DNA from: Clostridia bacterium
Lineage (GTDB): Bacteria > Bacillota > Clostridia > Oscillospirales > Acutalibacteraceae
Direction: 5' to 3'
DNA length: 64,000 bases
Assembly (NCBI GenBank): GCA_017437005.1
Contig: JAFSBZ010000014.1
Span: forward strand, 1-64,000
Below the pieces are notes generated by a model. It did not search any database and was not told the origin of the DNA. It saw only the letters and a list, made by a program, of their open reading frames with translations. Each line of letters opens with the position of its first letter. Positions within the stretch are counted from its first letter, which is position 1. Position numbers and translations under genes: made by a program. This document shows, piece by piece, positions 63,535-64,000 of the stretch.

Positions 63535-63563
63535 ATTATATCAACCTATTTTAAAAAACGCAA
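63535..63563 (-). promoter_or_regulatory. Promoter of the HTH-ADPRH/ribokinase operon
   Basis: Minus-strand TTGCGT (63558-63563), 17-bp spacer, TATAAT (63535-63540). Confidence 0.7.
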
Positions 63564-63608
63564 TAAACTCGGAATTGCTAATTTTGCAACTTGCAGTTGT
63601 CAAACATT

Positions 63609-63640
63609 AAAGCTGTCCGAAATTATCGAACAGCTTTAAT
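63609..63640 (-). terminator. Hairpin after the copper ATPase gene
   Basis: Twelve-base arms with one mismatch (63609-63620 with 63626-63637), five bases beyond the stop codon. The T run is weak. Confidence 0.5.
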
Positions 63641-63644
63641 AGAT

Positions 63645-63854
63645 TTATTCAACCGAAATCACCTTGTAGCCCTGAGACTCCACAGCATTTTTAAGTGATT
63701 CATCAGCGACGTTTTCGCTTAATTCTACGTTTGCAACACCTGTTTTATGGCTTATATCTAAAACTGTTACACCAGCAATATTCTCAAGTGCTGTTTTTGC
63801 GTGCGCCTCGCAATGCGGGCACATAAGTCCTTCTATTTTGATAACCTTTTTCAT
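63645..63854 (-). CDS. Possible free copper chaperone from an internal start in copA
   Basis: Inside the copA frame an ATG at 63854 is preceded by AAGGAG at the ideal distance of nine bases. Initiation there would yield a separate 69-residue HMA protein (MKKVIKIEGLMCPHCEAH...), the size of CopZ. The sequence may thus make both the fused ATPase and a free chaperone. Whether the internal start is used cannot be told from sequence alone. Confidence 0.45.
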   Translation of the reverse strand: MKKVIKIEGLMCPHCEAHAKTALENIAGVTVLDISHKTGVANVELSENVADESLKNAVESQGYKVISVE

Positions 63855-64000
63855 TTTTTTATTCTCCTTTTTAGGTTTATTTTTTGATTTAAAAAAGTTA
63901 AGCCTTAACGCGTTTGTTACAACACAAAAGCTTGATAAGCTCATAGCTGCCGCACCAAACATTGGATTCATTTCCCATCCAAGCAAAGAAATAAATGCGC
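63645..64000 (-). CDS. copA: C-terminal end of a copper-translocating P-type ATPase (CopA) with a fused C-terminal HMA domain
   Basis: Partial: the gene runs off the right edge, and about 118 residues are visible. The first part (AFISLLGWEMNPMFGAAAMSLSSFCVVTNALRLNFFK) is the last membrane helix and end of a copper P1B-type ATPase, with the typical NP, AMALSS-like and VVTNALRL motifs. After a Lys/Asn-rich linker (SKNKPKKENKK) the same frame continues into a 68-residue heavy-metal-associated domain with the copper site GLMCPHCEAH. CopA usually carries HMA domains at its N-terminus, so a C-terminal one is unusual. It exports Cu(I) from the cell. Confidence 0.88.
   Translation of the reverse strand, partial: AFISLLGWEMNPMFGAAAMSLSSFCVVTNALRLNFFKSKNKPKKENKKMKKVIKIEGLMCPHCEAHAKTALENIAGVTVLDISHKTGVANVELSENVADESLKNAVESQGYKVISVE

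Overview
The window comes from a low-GC Gram-positive bacterium, most likely an anaerobic, gut-type member of the Clostridia (Oscillospiraceae/Ruminococcaceae-like). Pointers are strong AGGAGG ribosome sites, frequent TTG/GTG starts, a tilS-hpt-ftsH block, tepA next to ftsK/spoIIIE, a LytTR/DUF3021 pair, RNase J, and a giant sortase-anchored adhesin. I see no phage, plasmid or CRISPR region. Mobile DNA is limited to one RAYT-type transposase gene with REP-like repeats and one small inverted-repeat element carrying a DUF559 gene.

Layout. 0.2-2.3 kb: cell-wall polysaccharide deacetylase and a LytTR/DUF3021 regulatory pair. 2.4-6.1 kb: YhaO/YhaN-type SbcCD-like nuclease pair, then tRNA-Leu(CAA). 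6.2-16.4 kb: a 2806-residue surface protein (VWA domain, FctA/Spy0128-like isopeptide repeats, PKTGD anchor), a small Cys-rich gene directly before it, and a two-HTH regulator; three equal dyads 32 bp apart lie between regulator and operon. 16.5-19.7 kb: tepA and ftsK/spoIIIE. 19.8-24.1 kb: AraC regulator divergent from an ADP-ribosylglycohydrolase-family gene and a DUF4091 gene. 24.1-25.4 kb: RAYT transposase, EF-hand membrane protein, a candidate membrane microprotein and a candidate structured RNA. 25.4-33 kb: housekeeping run rnj-rplI-dnaB-tilS-hpt-ftsH. 33.2-35.2 kb: two lipoproteins, one an exported Cys/His zinc-finger array under an XRE repressor with twin operators. 35.3-43.8 kb: hexuronate (mannonate) operon uxuA-uxuB plus two isomerase-like and two Gfo/Idh/MocA genes, with XRE and AraC regulators and the DUF559 element. 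43.9-48.6 kb: BlaI repressor and a 1416-residue M56 (BlaR1-like) sensor. 48.7-52.2 kb: beta-CASP nuclease, cytidine deaminase, TcdA and a glycerophosphodiesterase. 52.3-56.9 kb: glycerol-3-phosphate oxidation operon with a DeoR regulator. 57-61 kb: GH2 beta-galactosidase behind a RodA-type gene. 61-63.5 kb: ribokinase and an XRE/ADP-ribosylglycohydrolase fusion. 63.6-64 kb: the end of a copper P-type ATPase fused to a metal-binding domain.

Most loci are short self-contained operons. Several show a cognate regulator next to readable promoters (TTGNNN-17-TATAAT) with dyads or helically phased repeats: LytTR, the adhesin regulator, XRE/zinc-finger lipoprotein, AraC/uxu, BlaI and DeoR. The most novel items are the REP elements encoded in frame inside the RAYT gene, the 32-bp-phased triple dyad, the exported zinc-finger array, the HTH-ADP-ribosylglycohydrolase/ribokinase pair, the possible free copper chaperone from an internal start in copA, the oversized M56 sensor and the candidate ncRNA at 25.2-25.4 kb. 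Functions are judged by family motifs read by eye; no database search was possible.
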